A stretch of 64,000 nucleotides of DNA from Hyphomonadaceae bacterium UBA1849 (GCA_002338565.1 DDIN01000006.1:166525-230524), one strand, 5' to 3'. Positions 1-8,551 are shown, numbered from the stretch's first letter. Made by a program: numbers and translations. Notes: a model not told the origin generated them from the letters alone.

Positions 1-2
1 CA

Positions 3-959
3 GCGCCTGACACCGGAAACATGGAAGTTCTCGAACGCGTCGGCACACCTGAGCAGAAAGAGAAATGGCTGAAGCCTCTTCTGAACGGCGAAATCCGTTC
101 TGCTTTCGCGATGACCGAACCGGGTAAAGCCTCTTCTGACGCACGTAACGTTTCTATGTCTGCTGTTCTCGAGGGCGATGAGTGGGTCATCAACGGCGAG
201 AAATACTACATCTCCGGTGCGGGCGATCCGCGCTGTCGCATCATGATCTGCATGGTCAAAACCAGCCCTGATGCAGAGCCACACAAGCAGCAGTCGCAAA
301 TCCTCGTACCACTGCCGCACCCCGGCGTGACGATCGTCGACGGCATGATGGTATTCGGTGACTATGATGCGCCGCACGGCCACATGCATCTGAAATTCGA
401 CAATGTCCGCGTTCCTAAAGAGAACATGCTTCTCGGCGAAGGCCGCGGCTTTGAGATTTCGCAGCTTCGTCTCGGCCCGGGCCGTATCCACCACTGCATG
501 CGCTCTCTTGGCGCTGCGGAGCGCGCCCTCGATCTCATGGTCCGTCGTGGCCTGACACGTGAAGCGTTCGGTCAGCCACTCGTTAAACTTGGCGGCAACC
601 GTGAGAAAATCTCGCGCGCTCGTATCGAAATCGAAGCAATGCGCCTGATGGTCCTCAAAGCAGCAAAAGCTATGGACGTTCTTGGCAATAAAGAAGCCCG
701 CGTCTGGATTTCCATGGTGAAAGCTATGGTTCCTGAGAAGGTCTGCAAAATCATCGACGATGCGATCCAGATGCACGGCGCAACCGGCGTGTCCCAGTGG
801 TCTCCTCTGTCTCGCATGTATGCGCAACAGCGTACGCTGCGTCTTGCTGACGGTCCGGACGAAGTGCACCACATGGTTGTCGGTCGTCACGAAGAGCGCA
901 AATACACGGGCTCTGAGGATCTGGAAGACCCGGTTCTCGCGTCCGTCTGGCGCAAATAA
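3..959 (+). CDS. Acyl-CoA dehydrogenase, 5' end cut off by the window
   Basis: FAD-dependent acyl-CoA dehydrogenase that would oxidise an acyl-CoA thioester and pass electrons to electron-transfer flavoprotein. The reading frame is open to the window edge, and the codons before the first ATG (position 21) already read APDTGN, which continues smoothly into MEVLERVGTPEQKEKWL. That junction is typical of the middle of the family, so the ATG is internal and the gene is partial. Visible hallmarks are AFAMTEP (substrate and flavin loop), RMYAQQRTLRLADGP and DEVHH near the C-terminus. About 318 residues are present of an expected 400 or so. The substrate chain length cannot be read from sequence. 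A strong intrinsic terminator follows 13 bases after the stop. Confidence 0.93.
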   Translation, partial: APDTGNMEVLERVGTPEQKEKWLKPLLNGEIRSAFAMTEPGKASSDARNVSMSAVLEGDEWVINGEKYYISGAGDPRCRIMICMVKTSPDAEPHKQQSQILVPLPHPGVTIVDGMMVFGDYDAPHGHMHLKFDNVRVPKENMLLGEGRGFEISQLRLGPGRIHHCMRSLGAAERALDLMVRRGLTREAFGQPLVKLGGNREKISRARIEIEAMRLMVLKAAKAMDVLGNKEARVWISMVKAMVPEKVCKIIDDAIQMHGATGVSQWSPLSRMYAQQRTLRLADGPDEVHHMVVGRHEERKYTGSEDLEDPVLASVWRK

Positions 960-971
960 AACCTTCCAATT

Positions 972-1008
972 AAAACGCGCGATCATTGATCGCGCGTTTT
1001 TCTTTTCT
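972..1008 (+). terminator. Intrinsic terminator of the acyl-CoA dehydrogenase gene
   Basis: A near-perfect inverted repeat (arms 972-985 and 987-1000, core ACGCGCGATC/GATCGCGCGT, tiny ATT loop) runs straight into TTTTTCTTTT. This isolates the dehydrogenase gene from the molybdenum-cofactor operon that begins 70 bases further on. Confidence 0.9.
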
Positions 1009-1076
1009 CTCCGTTCACCGACTTTTGAGAACGACGGGGTTTCGCAATATCCGCCATCAATGCATAGATACCGCAG

Positions 1077-2588
1077 ATGACGAGCGTTCAATCGACATAT
1101 GAGGCGCACGCGCAGGATGTAATCGCGCGACTTCTGGACTGGCATACGTCCGGGAAACGCGTCGCTATTGCTGTGATAACCAAAACGGTCGGCGGCGGCG
1201 TCAGAGCGCCCGGCTCACTAATGGCGATCACAGCTGACGGCCTTTCAGCCGGTTATCTCTCAGGTGGTTGCATCGATAGCGATATTGTTTTGCAGGCACT
1301 AAGCGCGCTCGCACAGGATTCTCCTGTGGCTTTGCACTACGGGCAGGGTTCTCGTTTCATAGATCTGCCCCTACCCTGCGGCGGCGCAATACATGTCTAT
1401 ATCGAACCGATAGATGACCCATCAAAGCTGCGAACCACGCTCTTAACGCTTCAAGCGCGTTCTGTCGGCTCGCTAGACTTCACCATCGGCAGCGAAACTA
1501 TAAAGTTCGAATACAAGCCTAAGCTGCGCCTTCGGATTGCAGGACGTGGCGCCGATTGTCTGGACCTTGCACGTCTGGCAAAGGCAAGTGGCCTTGAGGT
1601 TCATCTGCAGCTGCCAGACACAAACGATTACGCTGCTGCAGATCAAATAGGTGTTTCGAAACTAGAGCTTCTGAAAACGCCAGAAACGCTTCCTCTCGTT
1701 TCCGATGATCCATGGACAGCTTTTGCATTGATGTTCCATGACCGCCATTGGGAAACCGCGCTATTGCAGCAAGCGCTAGAGTATCCTTCATTCTATATCG
1801 GCGCAGTTGGCAGCCCGCGCACACACGCAATTAGGTGCCAGGAACTCAGCTTATCTGGCGTCCCACAGCATCAGGTCGGCAGAGTACATGGCCCTATAGG
1901 AATCGTTCCATCTCTTCGAGAGTCATCTTCCATCGCCGTTTCGACGCTCGCAGAGGTCATTGCCGCGTTTCAGACCCGAACTCACAACATATACGCAGAA
2001 TCCGCCGTTCTTATCCTCGCAGCGGGACAATCATCTCGCTTCGAAGATGGCGACAAACTACTCGCGGACCTGCGCGGTCAATCTGTGCTGGCCACTGTAG
2101 CGTCCAGAGCCGGAGAGAAGCGCTTTCGCTCACGCATTGCCATTACAGGCAGACACCAGCACGAGCGGCAGTCAGTCCTCCAAGCCAATCACTGGTCCAT
2201 CGTAGAAAATCCCGCCCCCGAGCAAGGCCTGTCGTCGTCTTTAAAGCTTGGCATTCAAGTGGCGCAGGCAAACTCTGACATCCAATCAGTGCTCGTCCTG
2301 CTTGCAGACATGCCTTTTGTGCCAGACGAACACATTGAAGCGCTTTATGCAGCGCTCAAACCGGGCGTAACTGCCGTGATGAGCGAATTTGAAGGTAAGC
2401 TAACGCCGCCAGCGCTTTTCGCGCGGGCAAGTCTTGGTGACATTCTTGAGGCCGAGGGGGATCAGGGCGCTCGCAAGATATTCAAATCACTGTCGAAGAC
2501 AGTCACTGTTCCTCTGCGACCTGAGCACGCTATAGACATCGACACGGTTTCCGATCTGGAAGCCATGAAGGAAGTTATACATGGCTGA
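1077..2588 (+). CDS. XdhC-MocA fusion: molybdoenzyme maturation factor joined to molybdopterin cytidylyltransferase-like domain
   Basis: This 503-residue protein joins two functions usually encoded apart. Residues about 14-110 are an XdhC/CoxI domain (GCIDSDI, then LPCGGAIHVYIEP). Residues about 150-300 are the XdhC Rossmann part (YIGAVGS at 250-256). From about 311 to the end it is an NTP-transferase of the MocA/MobA class, with LAAGQSSRF at 314-322 and LLADMPFV. By family knowledge, XdhC proteins bind molybdenum cofactor and hand it, sulfurated, to xanthine-dehydrogenase-type enzymes, and MocA makes molybdopterin cytosine dinucleotide, the cofactor form used by IorAB/Cox-type enzymes. That fits the IorAB-type enzyme 3 kb downstream. 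It heads the moa operon and overlaps moaA by 8 bases. Confidence 0.85.
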   Translation: MTSVQSTYEAHAQDVIARLLDWHTSGKRVAIAVITKTVGGGVRAPGSLMAITADGLSAGYLSGGCIDSDIVLQALSALAQDSPVALHYGQGSRFIDLPLPCGGAIHVYIEPIDDPSKLRTTLLTLQARSVGSLDFTIGSETIKFEYKPKLRLRIAGRGADCLDLARLAKASGLEVHLQLPDTNDYAAADQIGVSKLELLKTPETLPLVSDDPWTAFALMFHDRHWETALLQQALEYPSFYIGAVGSPRTHAIRCQELSLSGVPQHQVGRVHGPIGIVPSLRESSSIAVSTLAEVIAAFQTRTHNIYAESAVLILAAGQSSRFEDGDKLLADLRGQSVLATVASRAGEKRFRSRIAITGRHQHERQSVLQANHWSIVENPAPEQGLSSSLKLGIQVAQANSDIQSVLVLLADMPFVPDEHIEALYAALKPGVTAVMSEFEGKLTPPALFARASLGDILEAEGDQGARKIFKSLSKTVTVPLRPEHAIDIDTVSDLEAMKEVIHG

Positions 2589-3612
2589 TGATCTCAAACA
2601 GCCAAAGATGAATTCACTCATCGACCCCTTCGGGCGGGAGATCACTTATCTGCGCCTGTCCGTTACTGACCGCTGCGATCTGCGATGCACGTATTGCATG
2701 GCAGAGAACATGACATTCCTGCCGAAAAAGGACCTGCTGTCTCTCGAAGAAACAGAGATGGTTGCCAACGCCTTCATTGATCGAGGCGTGTCCAAAATCC
2801 GTATCACTGGCGGCGAGCCTCTCGTGCGCCGCGATATTATGAAACTGTTCCGCGCGCTGGGTGACCGGCTTGGTTACGGCCTTGAGGAACTGACCCTCAC
2901 AACGAATGGCACGCTTCTCGCACAATATGCCGAAGAGCTCTATGCTGCTGGTGTCCGGCGCGTGAACGTCTCTCTCGATACGCTCAATGAAGACCGTTTT
3001 CTAAAGATCACGAGGCGCGGCAAGCTCACACCTGTGCTGAAAGGCCTGGAGGCAGCGCAACGCGCGGGACTTAAAGTGAAGCTCAACACCGTCGCGCTGA
3101 AGCATGACAATCTGAACGAAATTCCGTCCATGGTGCAGTGGGCCCATGGAGAAGGCATTGACATGACACTCATTGAAGTCATGCCTCTTGGAGAGACCGG
3201 TGAAGACCGTTTCGATCAATACGTGCCGCTGCCCGAAGTCCGCGGACAACTCGAAGAACGTTGGACATTGGAAGACCTGCCGTATTCTCCGACGAATGCA
3301 GGGCCGTCTCGTTACGTCCGTATCACTGAGACCGGCGGCAAACTCGGCTTTATCACGCCGCTGACCAACAATTTCTGCGCCGGTTGCAACCGCGTTCGCG
3401 TAACGTGCACGGGACGCATTTATATGTGCCTTGGTCAGGATGACTGCATTGATCTGCGAGCCGCGGTTCGCGATACCGAAAACCCGCAAGCCGCGCTTGA
3501 TACCGCACTCGACCGCGCGATCCGAAAAAAGCCGGAGAAGCACGATTTTGAAATCGGTGCGAACGGTAAGACATCCGGCGTATCACGCCATATGTCGACG
3601 ACCGGAGGTTAG
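2581..3612 (+). CDS. moaA: GTP 3',8-cyclase MoaA (radical SAM)
   Basis: Catalyses the first step of molybdenum cofactor synthesis, converting GTP to 3',8-cyclo-dihydro-GTP. The radical-SAM cysteines lie in DRCDLRCTYCM (C32, C36, C39). A second [4Fe-4S] site is C266-x2-C269-x13-C283 in NNFCAGCNRVRV. GGEPLVRRDI binds SAM. The C-terminus is the conserved double glycine (MSTTGG) that enters the active site. Length (343 residues) is normal. The start overlaps the end of the XdhC-MocA gene and moaD follows 3 bases after the stop, so this is a tight operon. Confidence 0.97.
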   Translation: MADDLKQPKMNSLIDPFGREITYLRLSVTDRCDLRCTYCMAENMTFLPKKDLLSLEETEMVANAFIDRGVSKIRITGGEPLVRRDIMKLFRALGDRLGYGLEELTLTTNGTLLAQYAEELYAAGVRRVNVSLDTLNEDRFLKITRRGKLTPVLKGLEAAQRAGLKVKLNTVALKHDNLNEIPSMVQWAHGEGIDMTLIEVMPLGETGEDRFDQYVPLPEVRGQLEERWTLEDLPYSPTNAGPSRYVRITETGGKLGFITPLTNNFCAGCNRVRVTCTGRIYMCLGQDDCIDLRAAVRDTENPQAALDTALDRAIRKKPEKHDFEIGANGKTSGVSRHMSTTGG

Positions 3613-3615
3613 CTT

Positions 3616-3864
3616 ATGGCTGATATTCTCTATTTCGGTCGCCTCAGCGACGTTACCGGAAAACCGTTCGAGAGCGTTGATCTGCCATCGGACATCTCGC
3701 ATGCGCGCAACCTCAGGTCATGGGCTGAAGCCCGATTCCAGGCAGAGGGTATGTTTCTCGAACCGACTGTCCGCATCGCCATAAATGGCGAAATTGTCGA
3801 TGACGCACATCCTCTGGCCAATGCAAACGAAATTGCATTCATGCCTCCCGTTGGCGGCGGATGA
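3616..3864 (+). CDS. moaD: Molybdopterin synthase small subunit MoaD
   Basis: Ubiquitin-like sulfur carrier of molybdopterin synthase, 82 residues. The C-terminus is PPVGGG, and the terminal Gly-Gly is the site that becomes thiocarboxylated and donates sulfur to cyclic pyranopterin monophosphate. It lies between moaA and moaE. Its TGA stop overlaps the moaE ATG (ATGA), which should keep the two synthase subunits in step. Confidence 0.94.
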   Translation: MADILYFGRLSDVTGKPFESVDLPSDISHARNLRSWAEARFQAEGMFLEPTVRIAINGEIVDDAHPLANANEIAFMPPVGGG

Positions 3865-4337
3865 GCATGAGCGTTCACGTAAACATTTCCGATCAACCAA
3901 TTTCTGCGCCAGAGCTTCTTAAAGATTTCGAATCCAAGCTGTCATCATCCGGTGGCGTCGTGAGCTTCTCTGGAGTCGTTCGGCCCGACGGCAAGGATAG
4001 CCGCGTGTTGGGGCTATTTCTCCAATCCTACTCTCCCATGACCGAGAACGGGGTTGAAGCAGCCGTAGAGCAAGCACGCAGTCGCTGGCCACTGGAAGCT
4101 CTGACCGTGCATCACCGAACAGGGGAAATCAGGACAGGTGAAACCATCGTTTTTGTTGCAACGGCATCCAGACATCGGCGCGCAGCTTTCGAAGCCGCAG
4201 ACTTTCTTATGGACTATCTGAAAACCGAAGCCGTTTTCTGGAAAAAAGAGATTACGGAAGCCGGTGACGTCTGGATCGAACCACGCGAACAGGATTATCA
4301 GGATAACCAGCGCTGGCAGCAATCGGAGACCAACTGA
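3861..4337 (+). CDS. moaE: Molybdopterin synthase catalytic subunit MoaE
   Basis: Large subunit of molybdopterin synthase, 158 residues. It carries the family landmarks GVVSFSGVVR near residue 32, HHRTGEI near 84, SRHRRAAFEAADF near 103 and the active-site stretch YLKTEAVFWKKE (K121, K128). With MoaD it inserts the dithiolene sulfurs into cyclic pyranopterin monophosphate. The start overlaps moaD by 4 bases, and moaB begins immediately after its stop with no spacer. Confidence 0.95.
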   Translation: MSMSVHVNISDQPISAPELLKDFESKLSSSGGVVSFSGVVRPDGKDSRVLGLFLQSYSPMTENGVEAAVEQARSRWPLEALTVHHRTGEIRTGETIVFVATASRHRRAAFEAADFLMDYLKTEAVFWKKEITEAGDVWIEPREQDYQDNQRWQQSETN

Positions 4338-4868
4338 ATGGCCGGAATAGATGATTCAATGAGCTTCAAACCAGTTCGCATCGCCGTTCTGGTAGTCAGT
4401 GATACCCGCACCATGGAAACTGACACTTCAGGCCAGACACTCGCCGACCGACTGACCGAAGCCGGTCATGTTCTGGCAGACCGTAAAATTGTGATCGATG
4501 ACCGTCAGCTGGTTCGACAGGCCGTTCAAAACTGGATCGCTGACCCTGAGGTCGACGCGGTCATCACCAGTGGTGGCACAGGCCTGACTGGTCGCGATGT
4601 CACAGTCGAAGCTCTTACGCCACTCTTTGATAAAGTTATCGATGGCTTCTCAGCTGTTTTTCATCAGGTCAGCTTTCAAACGGTCGGCCTATCAACTCTT
4701 CAATCACGTGCAGTTGCGGGCCTTGCTGGCAGCACGTTTGTATTCTGCCTGCCGGGCTCTACCGGTGCCGTAAAAGATGGCTGGGACCAAATTCTGAAAT
4801 ACCAGCTCGATAGCCGCTATCGCCCGTGCAACATGGTCGAACTTATGCCACGCCTGACGGAGGTCTGA
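4338..4868 (+). CDS. moaB: Molybdenum cofactor biosynthesis protein MoaB (MogA/MoaB family)
   Basis: A 176-residue MoCF-domain protein of the MoaB/MogA type. The key motifs are VSDTR, ITSGGTGLTGRDVT and CLPGSTGAVKDGW, which form the molybdopterin- and nucleotide-binding pocket. Members adenylylate molybdopterin before metal insertion. MoaB and MogA cannot be separated with certainty here, but RYRPCNMVELMPRL at the C-terminus and the moa-operon location favour MoaB. The TGA stop overlaps the moaC ATG. Confidence 0.88.
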   Translation: MAGIDDSMSFKPVRIAVLVVSDTRTMETDTSGQTLADRLTEAGHVLADRKIVIDDRQLVRQAVQNWIADPEVDAVITSGGTGLTGRDVTVEALTPLFDKVIDGFSAVFHQVSFQTVGLSTLQSRAVAGLAGSTFVFCLPGSTGAVKDGWDQILKYQLDSRYRPCNMVELMPRLTEV

Positions 4869-5347
4869 TGTCCAACGACCTGACACATATTGGCCCTGAC
4901 GGTCGCGCTCGGATGGTAGATGTAAGCGCCAAGGCGGAGACTGAGCGCGTTGCTGTTGCGATCGGTTATGTCGAAATGAAGCCCGAGACGCTCTCAATTG
5001 CCCTGCAGCGTTCCACCAAAAAAGGTGATCCGCTTGCGATATCCGAGCTCGCAGGGATTATGGGGGCAAAAAAGACCTCTGACTTGATCCCGCTCTGTCA
5101 CCCGCTGCCGCTTACAGGTGTAAATGTCGAGATCAGCGAGGCGGATCGCCCGAATAGTCTCGCTGTACGAGCAACTGCGAAAACAACGGGGAAAACCGGA
5201 GTGGAGATGGAGGCTTTGACAGCCGTCTCTGTCGCCTGCCTGACGATTTACGATATGCTCAAAGCCGTGGACAAAGGCATGGTCATCACAGGTGTCGAAC
5301 TGGTTTCAAAAACTGGCGGCAAGTCAGGCGACTTCCACAAGGCTTAA
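4868..5347 (+). CDS. moaC: Cyclic pyranopterin monophosphate synthase MoaC
   Basis: Acts right after MoaA to form cyclic pyranopterin monophosphate. The 159-residue protein shows MVDVSAKAETER, SELAGIMGAKKTSDLIPLCHPL and KTGVEMEALTAVSVA, all typical of MoaC. I chose the ATG at 4868, which forms TGATG with the moaB stop and has GGAGG 5-9 bases upstream. The frame is open further upstream but that extension lies inside moaB. This is the last gene of the Moco operon; moeA and the molybdate transporter are not in the window. Confidence 0.95.
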   Translation: MSNDLTHIGPDGRARMVDVSAKAETERVAVAIGYVEMKPETLSIALQRSTKKGDPLAISELAGIMGAKKTSDLIPLCHPLPLTGVNVEISEADRPNSLAVRATAKTTGKTGVEMEALTAVSVACLTIYDMLKAVDKGMVITGVELVSKTGGKSGDFHKA

Positions 5348-5489
5348 GGCGGCAAATTCGACGCCGCTCACATTTTTGTTAGACTGGCCGCTAAACGAGT
5401 TCACATTGAACTGTAGGCAGGTTGGATAAATTAAACTATCCTCAAGTGAAACAGAGCGTATCGCTAAGGGGAGACGGAGCGTTCAGGGC

Positions 5490-5518
5490 CGAAAGATTAG
5501 TTTTAACTATCTCTTTCG
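5490..5518 (+). promoter_or_regulatory. Hairpin in the leader of the molybdoenzyme-Sox operon
   Basis: Two stacked inverted repeats: an outer CGAAAGA (5490-5496) with TCTTTCG (5512-5518), and an inner TAGTT (5498-5502) with AACTA (5505-5509). It ends 39 bases before the IorA-type start codon. No T-run follows, so it is more likely a leader structure, attenuator or operator than a plain terminator. A related sequence, TTAAACTATC, lies at 5431-5440 and TTTAACTATC is at 5502-5511. These could be two copies of a protein site. Function is unproven. Confidence 0.45.
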
Positions 5519-5557
5519 AACGTTTGGACCTTCGACAAATCAAGAAGGGCTATCGGA

Positions 5558-6010
5558 ATGGCAAGACTGCATGTGAACGGTCAGGTGGTAGACGTCGAAT
5601 TCGACGACGACACACCTCTGCTTTGGGTACTGCGCGAACAACTCGGCCTCACCGGCTCGAAATACGGGTGCGGTGTCGCAGCGTGCGGCGCATGTACTGT
5701 CCACATTGACGGCATGGCTGTTCGCTCTTGCGTGTATCCGGCCTCGGCTGTTTCTGAAGAAGAGCAGATCACGACGATTGAAGGTCTCTCCGAAGATGGA
5801 AGCCATCCGGTTCAGGAAGCCTGGAAAGAGCTCGATGTCCCTCAGTGCGGATATTGCCAACCCGGCATGATCATGGCTGTCGCAGGAATGCTCAATAACA
5901 ATCCTGAAGCGTCAGACGAAGACACAGACGCAGAAATCACCAACATCTGCCGCTGTGGCACCTTCCAGCGTGTACGCCGCGGCGTGCAGCTCGCGAAAAC
6001 CAAAATGTAA
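5558..6010 (+). CDS. Molybdenum hydroxylase [2Fe-2S] subunit (IorA/CoxS-like)
   Basis: This 150-residue small subunit holds two [2Fe-2S] clusters. The N-terminal plant-ferredoxin-like part has CGVAACGACTVHIDG and a further Cys in RSCVYP. The C-terminal helical part has QCGYCQPGMI and ICRCGTFQRVR. It relays electrons from the molybdopterin subunit encoded 15 bases downstream. It has no signal peptide of its own and probably rides out through the Tat pathway with its partner, as for the isoquinoline 1-oxidoreductase and periplasmic aldehyde oxidase families. The true substrate cannot be deduced. Confidence 0.92.
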   Translation: MARLHVNGQVVDVEFDDDTPLLWVLREQLGLTGSKYGCGVAACGACTVHIDGMAVRSCVYPASAVSEEEQITTIEGLSEDGSHPVQEAWKELDVPQCGYCQPGMIMAVAGMLNNNPEASDEDTDAEITNICRCGTFQRVRRGVQLAKTKM

Positions 6011-6024
6011 GCGGAGGCATTAAT

Positions 6025-8211
6025 ATGACCAATTCTATTTCGCTTTCTCGCCGCGGTTTTCTGATCAGTTCTGGCGCCGCTGGCCTGACAATTTCTTTCC
6101 TTGCAGGTTGTGCGGGCGCAGACGACAACACATCTGCTGCCGCTGACCTGCCGCCAAACCCCGAAGTAAACGCCTGGGTCCACATCGGCCGCGATGACGT
6201 TGTCACAATCCGTATCGCTCGCTCTGAGATGGGTCAGGGAACACTGACCGGCCTTGCGCAGCTTGTTGCAGAGGAACTCGAAGCCGACTGGGACAAGGTC
6301 GTCACAGAATATCCGACGCCGGGTGAAAACCTTGCGCGGGACCGTGTGTGGCGTGACTTCTCCACGGGCGGCAGTCAGGGCATCCGCTCGTCCCATCAAT
6401 ATGTTCGCGAAGGCGCTGCCGCAGCACGCATAATGATGGTTCAGGCCGCTGCAAATGAATGGGGCGTTCCAGTAGGCGAATGCTCGGTCAGTAAAGGTGT
6501 CATAACTCATGGTCCATCAGGCAATGAGCTGACCTTCGGCGCCGTTGCAGAAGCGGCTTCTCAGCTCGAGGCACCTTCCGATATCACGCTCAAAGATCCA
6601 TCCACATGGACGATCATTGGCCAACCGGTCGCGCGTCTCGACACCGCTGATAAAGTCACCGGCGCACAACAATACGGCGCTGATATTTTGTTGGACGGCA
6701 TGCTGCTCGCATCTATCAAAGCTGCGCCTGTGCGCAATGCGACGGTAGCCAGCTTCGATGCCTCTGCTGTTGAAGGTATGCCGGGCGTCGTCAAAGTCAT
6801 GCAGGTTGGTGATAATGCTGTAGCCGTTGTCGCTGACACATGGTGGCGCGCCAATAAAGCTGTCGAAGCACTCCCGATCGAATGGGCAGGCGGTGATCGT
6901 TTCAACTCGGCAGACTTCGAAGCTGAGCTGGATGAAGGTCTCACTGCCGAAGCAGCCGGAATCGGAAATCAGGGCGGCGATGTAGATACCGCATTTGCGA
7001 ATGCGGCTCAGATTGTGGAGGCAACATACAACCTGCCGTTCCAGAGCCATGCGCCGATGGAACCAATGAACGCGACAGCGCTCTACACTGATGAGAGCTG
7101 CGAAGTCTGGTGTCCAACACAGAACGGTGAAGCTGCACTTGCCGCAGCATCTCAGGCCTCCGGTCTGCCGATAGCTCAGTGTGAAGTTTACAAGCAGCTG
7201 CTTGGTGGCGGTTTCGGACGCCGAGGCATGTCTGACTATGTCACGCAAGCCGTTCTAATCGCGAAAGAGATGCCGGGCACACCAATCAAGCTTCAATGGA
7301 GCCGTGAGGAAGACCAGCGTCAGGGTTTCTATCACCCGACAACGAAAGCACGCGTACGCGGCGCACTGGATGATGACGGCAATCTGACTGGCGTGAACAT
7401 CCGTATTTCCGGCCAGTCGATCCTCGCAGGCATCATGCCTCAGGCCATTGTCGGAGGCATTGACATTGCGACCTTCCAGGGCCTCGCGTCACCGGATAAC
7501 CCGCGCACAGCTGACCAGAGCCTGAAATACACTTTCCCGAACTTCCGCGTAGAGCACGCTATGCGGAACCCGCCAGTGCGACCGGGCTTTTGGCGCGGCG
7601 TAAACGCCAACCAGAACGCGATCTATCTGGAGTGCCTGATGGACGAGCTGGCTGTGGCCGCTGGTCGTGATCCGCTGGAATTTCGTCTCGCTCACCTTCA
7701 GGACAGCCCGAAATCAGCAGCGGTATTGCAAGCCGTAGCTGACCGGTCCGGCTGGGGCTCAGATGACGGCAAAAACCGCGGCCTCTGCGCGTTCTATTCA
7801 TTCGGCTCCTACACGGCGGCATGCGCTGAAGTCACAGTCGATGATAATGGCCAACTGAAGATCGACCGCATCGTTGCTGCAACTGACCCGGGTCATGCGG
7901 TAAATCCACAGCAGATCGAAGCTCAGGTCGAAGGCTCCTTCGTCTATGGCCTGTCTGCAATGCTTTATGGCAACGTGAATTTTGTAGACGGCGAAGTGCA
8001 GGAAACAAACTTCGACACATACAATGTGATGCGTCTTTCAGAGATGCCGGAAGTCGAGACACTGGTCATGCCGTCAGGCGGTTTCTGGGGCGGCGTAGGT
8101 GAGCCTACAATTGCTGTGGCAGCACCGGCCGTTCTGAATGCGATCTACGCAGCAACGGGCAATCGCGTGCGCGAACTTCCGCTGAACTATCGCAATCTGC
8201 GCGAGGCCTGA
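6025..8211 (+). CDS. Molybdopterin-binding subunit of a periplasmic molybdenum hydroxylase (IorB-like)
   Basis: Large subunit (728 residues) of the xanthine dehydrogenase/isoquinoline 1-oxidoreductase family. The N-terminus has a twin-arginine signal (SRRGFLIS), a hydrophobic segment and LAGC, so it is exported folded and may be lipid-anchored. Molybdopterin motifs include EMGQGTLTGLAQ, LLGGGFGRRG near residue 395, RNPPVRPGFWRGV and WGGVGEPT near the C-terminus; the Glu of GVGEPT is the catalytic base in this family. The next gene, a c-type cytochrome, starts 1 base after its stop, suggesting electrons go to cytochrome c, not NAD or oxygen. Candidate substrates are aldehydes, N-heterocycles or a sulfur-linked compound. 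Confidence 0.9.
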   Translation: MTNSISLSRRGFLISSGAAGLTISFLAGCAGADDNTSAAADLPPNPEVNAWVHIGRDDVVTIRIARSEMGQGTLTGLAQLVAEELEADWDKVVTEYPTPGENLARDRVWRDFSTGGSQGIRSSHQYVREGAAAARIMMVQAAANEWGVPVGECSVSKGVITHGPSGNELTFGAVAEAASQLEAPSDITLKDPSTWTIIGQPVARLDTADKVTGAQQYGADILLDGMLLASIKAAPVRNATVASFDASAVEGMPGVVKVMQVGDNAVAVVADTWWRANKAVEALPIEWAGGDRFNSADFEAELDEGLTAEAAGIGNQGGDVDTAFANAAQIVEATYNLPFQSHAPMEPMNATALYTDESCEVWCPTQNGEAALAAASQASGLPIAQCEVYKQLLGGGFGRRGMSDYVTQAVLIAKEMPGTPIKLQWSREEDQRQGFYHPTTKARVRGALDDDGNLTGVNIRISGQSILAGIMPQAIVGGIDIATFQGLASPDNPRTADQSLKYTFPNFRVEHAMRNPPVRPGFWRGVNANQNAIYLECLMDELAVAAGRDPLEFRLAHLQDSPKSAAVLQAVADRSGWGSDDGKNRGLCAFYSFGSYTAACAEVTVDDNGQLKIDRIVAATDPGHAVNPQQIEAQVEGSFVYGLSAMLYGNVNFVDGEVQETNFDTYNVMRLSEMPEVETLVMPSGGFWGGVGEPTIAVAAPAVLNAIYAATGNRVRELPLNYRNLREA

Positions 8212-8212
8212 T

Positions 8213-8551
8213 TTGCTTCGCCCGATGTCATTTCTCATCATCGCTGGGGCGCTCTTCCAATCCGGTTGTAGCACCCTCAGCGTTGATGCTGAGGTCGACA
8301 CAAGGCCTGCCTCCGAGCGCAATTACCCGAACGGACTTTCCGTTTCGGCTCTTTCATGTACCGGCTGTCATGCAGACACAGCCGGTCAGGGCATTCCGTC
8401 TCTTGCCGACCGCAGTGCCGATCAACTACTCGCCTCGCTTCGCGTCTATGGCCAGCCCGATACCGGAACGACAGTGATGCACCGTATTGCTCGCGGCTAC
8501 ACCGACGAACAGCTCACGGCATTAGCGGACTATTTCGCAGAACAGGTATGA
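8213..8551 (+). CDS. Small monohaem c-type cytochrome, lipoprotein-like
   Basis: A 112-residue exported cytochrome with one haem-binding site, CTGCH, a short hydrophobic leader and a lipobox-like QSGC. The C-terminal MHRIARGYTDEQLTALADYFA is typical of class I cytochromes, with Met as the probable sixth ligand. I keep the TTG at 8213, which gives a leader with an arginine; an ATG at 8225 is the alternative. It lies between the molybdopterin subunit and the sulfide dehydrogenase flavoprotein, so it may be FccA/SoxE, the haem subunit of the latter, or the electron acceptor of the former, or shared. Confidence 0.85.
   Translation: MLRPMSFLIIAGALFQSGCSTLSVDAEVDTRPASERNYPNGLSVSALSCTGCHADTAGQGIPSLADRSADQLLASLRVYGQPDTGTTVMHRIARGYTDEQLTALADYFAEQV

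Noticed and set aside
1005..1076. Moco riboswitch upstream of the molybdenum cofactor operon
   Set aside because: Only about 70 bases separate the previous terminator from the start, too short for the known Moco RNA motif, and no matching fold is visible.
5842..7248. Two long minus-strand frames (222 and 243 codons) opposite the molybdenum hydroxylase genes
   Set aside because: Cysteine-rich, motif-free translations antisense to IorAB-type genes; the + strand proteins are unmistakable.
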